Assembly: GCF_047495875.1 (NCBI RefSeq)
Contig: NC_092459.1
Coordinates: 42,086,490-42,150,489, forward strand
Direction: 5' to 3'
Source of the DNA: Pithys albifrons albifrons
Taxonomy: Eukaryota; Chordata; Aves; Passeriformes; Thamnophilidae
DNA length: 64,000 nucleotides
Shown here: positions 61,432 through 64,000 of the stretch, one piece after another
Layout of the letters: every line of letters begins with the position of its first letter
How positions within the stretch are numbered: the stretch's first letter is position 1
Made by a program: the position numbers and the translations under genes
The notes under the pieces: model-generated
Told to the model about the DNA's origin: nothing
Database searches by the model: none
Seen by the model: only the letters and a program-made list of their open reading frames with translations

Positions 61432-61658
61432 GGATATCAGAAAAAAATTCTTTCCAGAGAGAGTAGTCAGGCATTGGAATGGTCTGCCCAGGGAGGTGGT
61501 GGATTCACCATCCCTGGAGGTTTTTAAACTGAGATTGGACATGTGTATCATGATCTAGTAAATGGACTGGAGTGGACCAAGGGTTGGACTTGATGATTTC
61601 GGAGGTCTTTTCCAACCCAATTGATTCTATGTTTCTATGATTCTCTGATTCTATGAGG
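61432..61658 (+). mobile_element. Younger CR1, right part, with target duplication ggata
   Basis: It begins with the second copy of ggata (61432-61436), continues as CR1 3' UTR ('tcagaaaaaaattctttcca', 'gatctagtaaatggactgga', 'gaggtcttttccaacccaat') and ends with the tail 'ttgattctatg', 'tttctatgattctctgattc'. It completes the copy begun at 53945. Confidence 0.92.
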
Positions 61659-61995
61659 GAGCTGGAGTTATTTAACTTGAAGAAAAAGAGACTCAGGGTT
61701 GTACTGAGGTGGATGTCATTGTCTTCTCCCAATAACAAGAACAATTGCACATGACCTCAAGTTGCTCCAGGGAAAGTTAAGAATGAATGTTAGGAAAAAA
61801 TTCTTTTCTGAAAGGGCAGTAATGCATTAGAAGAGGCTGCCCAGTGAAGTGGTGGAGTAATAAACCCTGGAGCTATTTAGTAGTCTTATACATGTGACAT
61901 TTACGGACATGGTTTAGTGGTAGACTTGGCAGCGTTAGGTTTGCAGTTGAAGTCAACGATCTGAAAAGCCTTTTCAAACATAAATGATTCTATTG
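61659..61995 (+). mobile_element. Older CR1, right part of the outer layer
   Basis: 'gagggagctggagttattta', 'aagttgctccagggaaagtt', 'agaatgaatgttaggaaaaa', 'agaagaggctgcccagtgaa' and 'ttttcaaacataaatgattc' follow the CR1 3' order with much decay. It completes the copy at 53822-53944. Confidence 0.85.
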
Positions 61996-64000
61996 TTTTA
62001 AGTTCTAAGCATTTTATGTGAGTTTGTAAACCACATGAACTCCAAAGGCGAAAAGGAGACCTTCAAGTAAAATAAAAACATCCATACTAAACATAAGTCT
62101 AAAGCATCACAAGTACGCAGGACATGGTGCAGAATACATGAAGTGGATGACTGCCTAAACCAAAACCAAAACATGCTTTATCAGGAGAATATCCTCAGTC
62201 AGGAGGGAGAATACAGCATAAACCCATCAGTTATAAAAAAGGCAAATTGGAAAAGAAAGAGAACAAACTTGCCTCTGTGCAAATTGACTTGTGAAATGGC
62301 TCTCTAGTCTGATCACCTCTATGGCTGGGACATAGCCATCACATGTTGATTGCAAAGCCATCAGCACTGTGGTATGGTATACTGATAGCTGACAGAATGT
62401 AAGTGTAAAAAATAGCATAAAAATAAAAAAATAATATGATTCAATTATGATTAGTAATAGATAAGAACTAGACTAGAAAATATTAGACTAGAAAAGTTTT
62501 CTTTCATGTTTTAAAACTGGCCTGATTTTTCTGAACCTTCTCATTACAATGATCTTTATATACATATATTCCATTGCATAATTAAGCTTATGCCTACATG
62601 CAGTTGTCTACCTGTTAGTGTCTACATGTGAACTAGGTGTCTAAATTCCAATCATAACCTCTAGTCAGTGAAGTCTTACCACTATATTCCTACTTAAATG
62701 ACTCTCCTTTCTTCACTGAGTCTATTGACTAGGTGTCTGTTGATTAAAATGACTCTTCTTTCACTCTTAGTGAGCCTGAAGTTATTTGTATGCTATTTTC
62801 TACTGGACTGTGTTACAGTCTTTTGATCTAGTTGCCCAGCTAGTGCCCCATTAATGAAACAAAAAGATGCCAGACATATGGAGCAGGCAAGTAAGACCCA
62901 GAACTTGTGAGACAGCCATGCCTTTAAAGTTGAAGCCAAAGGTGAGATGCAATACTTTGAGCCAGCTGAAATAGTCCTACGGGCCTGTGTTTGGGCTATC
63001 ATCTTATTGATATGGTCTTGGTTTACCTACTATGAAATCTGATTTTATCTGTCCTATGTTTCAATCATTCATCTGACCTTCCTGGAAAGTACATGTCTTT
63101 GTCAGTCAATCATATATATATGTATGCCTTTAAAAACAGATGTGAGCCAGCGATAAAGCTTTTCCAGATATGAGAGTAACAGAAGATATGATTGGCAAAT
63201 AATCTCCTGTAGCAGGTCAGATGAATGTAAATCTAAATATTTTCAGAATTTATCTGAAATCATCCTTATTTAAACTTTTTTTCCCGTTCCTTGTGTTATA
63301 GACTTCCTACTGAAGATAATATGTTCATGTTCATATAGTTTACAACATCATGCAGTTACCTAGAGATTTTCCTTTTGTTGTTTCATTTTTTTTTCACATG
63401 GAACACATTCATATCAAAAATTGAAGAAAAATCGCAGTAGGAAAAAAAAGGTAGTAGAGATGTTTCTTGTTCTATATAATGAATGTATATCTTTAGAGTA
63501 GTTTATGCAATTTGCATCTTTTCCAACTTATATGCTTGTATTTGAACCAAATTAATTTTCCTATGGAAGATTTTTTATTAATGTTATCTTTTAATATTTA
63601 TTTAACTTATAAAACCACTGAAACTAGAGATTGAAATATCCACTACTCTTTTGGAATGGTGAACATGGCAAAGCCACTTCTAGTCTTGAAAAAATGATTA
63701 TGCTTCACTCCCTATAATGTGAATTATATATTACAGGAGGCAAGTTACATTAGATCAAGTCAAAGCAGATCGTTAGATGGACACAGAAGTCTGTATCAGC
63801 TTGACATTTAGATTAAAATCAAAAAGCTTATTCTTACTGTAAAGTACAATAGATTGAAGGAATTATATTCGTCATGTTAAAGCACCTCTCTCATGCGAGA
63901 TTGTTTTGCATTCAAATTGTGCTGAAAACACTCTGCCAGTTTCTTTGGCACTTCATATAAACCATGCTTTCCCAGAAACTTCTACTCTGTTAGATCTACA
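61996..64000. other. AT-rich background, no gene seen
   Basis: No recognisable gene, RNA or repeat family. Confidence 0.5.

Overview
The window looks like a gene-poor, AT-rich stretch of a bird genome, probably from a macrochromosome intergenic region or a very long intron. The evidence is the repeat content. There are many CR1 LINE fragments carrying the CR1 reverse-transcriptase ORF and the ATTCTATGAT-type 3' tail, plus several avian-type LTRs. I see no Alu, L1 or other mammalian repeats. No host gene, tRNA or rRNA could be supported, and no ORF outside transposable elements is convincing. The one host-like candidate is a short signal-anchor ORF at 6334-6525 on the minus strand, held at low confidence.

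Layout. 1-15 kb is AT-rich background with one solo LTR (2166-2745), an old CR1 (2850-3345), a TA array near 7.5 kb and a GGGGAA hexamer array at 10.26-10.42 kb. 15.0-17.2 kb holds the 5' end of an old, decayed retrovirus: an LTR, a tRNA-Lys-type primer-binding site and a frameshifted Gag leader, overrun by an LTR of another family. A solo LTR of the same family as the 15-kb LTR sits at 20112-20738 with a clean 5-bp target duplication. 22-33 kb has several CR1 pieces, a GGATA pentamer array attached to a CR1 tail, a GC-rich LTR-like block at 28 kb and a solo LTR at 32.6 kb. 33-49 kb is mostly plain background with small LTR and CR1 pieces and a solo LTR at 47.2-47.8 kb.

49-62 kb is a dense graveyard of nested elements. 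An old CR1 endonuclease fragment lies at 49.1-50.0 kb. A CR1 at 50.9-52.1 kb has inserted into an LTR. At 53.8-62.0 kb there is a three-layer nest: an old CR1, interrupted by a younger CR1, interrupted by a very young endogenous retrovirus (55042-61431).

The young provirus is the highlight. Its two LTRs differ by only three substitutions plus microsatellite length, and it is flanked by a 5-bp duplication (ggata). It has a primer-binding site close to the tRNA-Lys1,2 type, a 552-residue Gag-like ORF, and a same-frame protease-RT-RNase H-integrase ORF separated from gag by a single UAG. It has no env and no room for one. Its pol is broken by an in-frame TGA inside integrase, after the DDE glutamate. 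The Gag ORF begins with about 150 residues containing three hydrophobic segments. The old element at 15 kb has a homologous leader although its LTR is clearly different. This shared membrane leader, a Gag without zinc knuckles, and a hairpin 8 nt after the UAG are the most unusual biology in the window. The 5-bp duplications, absence of env and Pol motifs suggest an ERVL-like (class III, spumavirus-related) lineage. That assignment is from recognition and was not computed.
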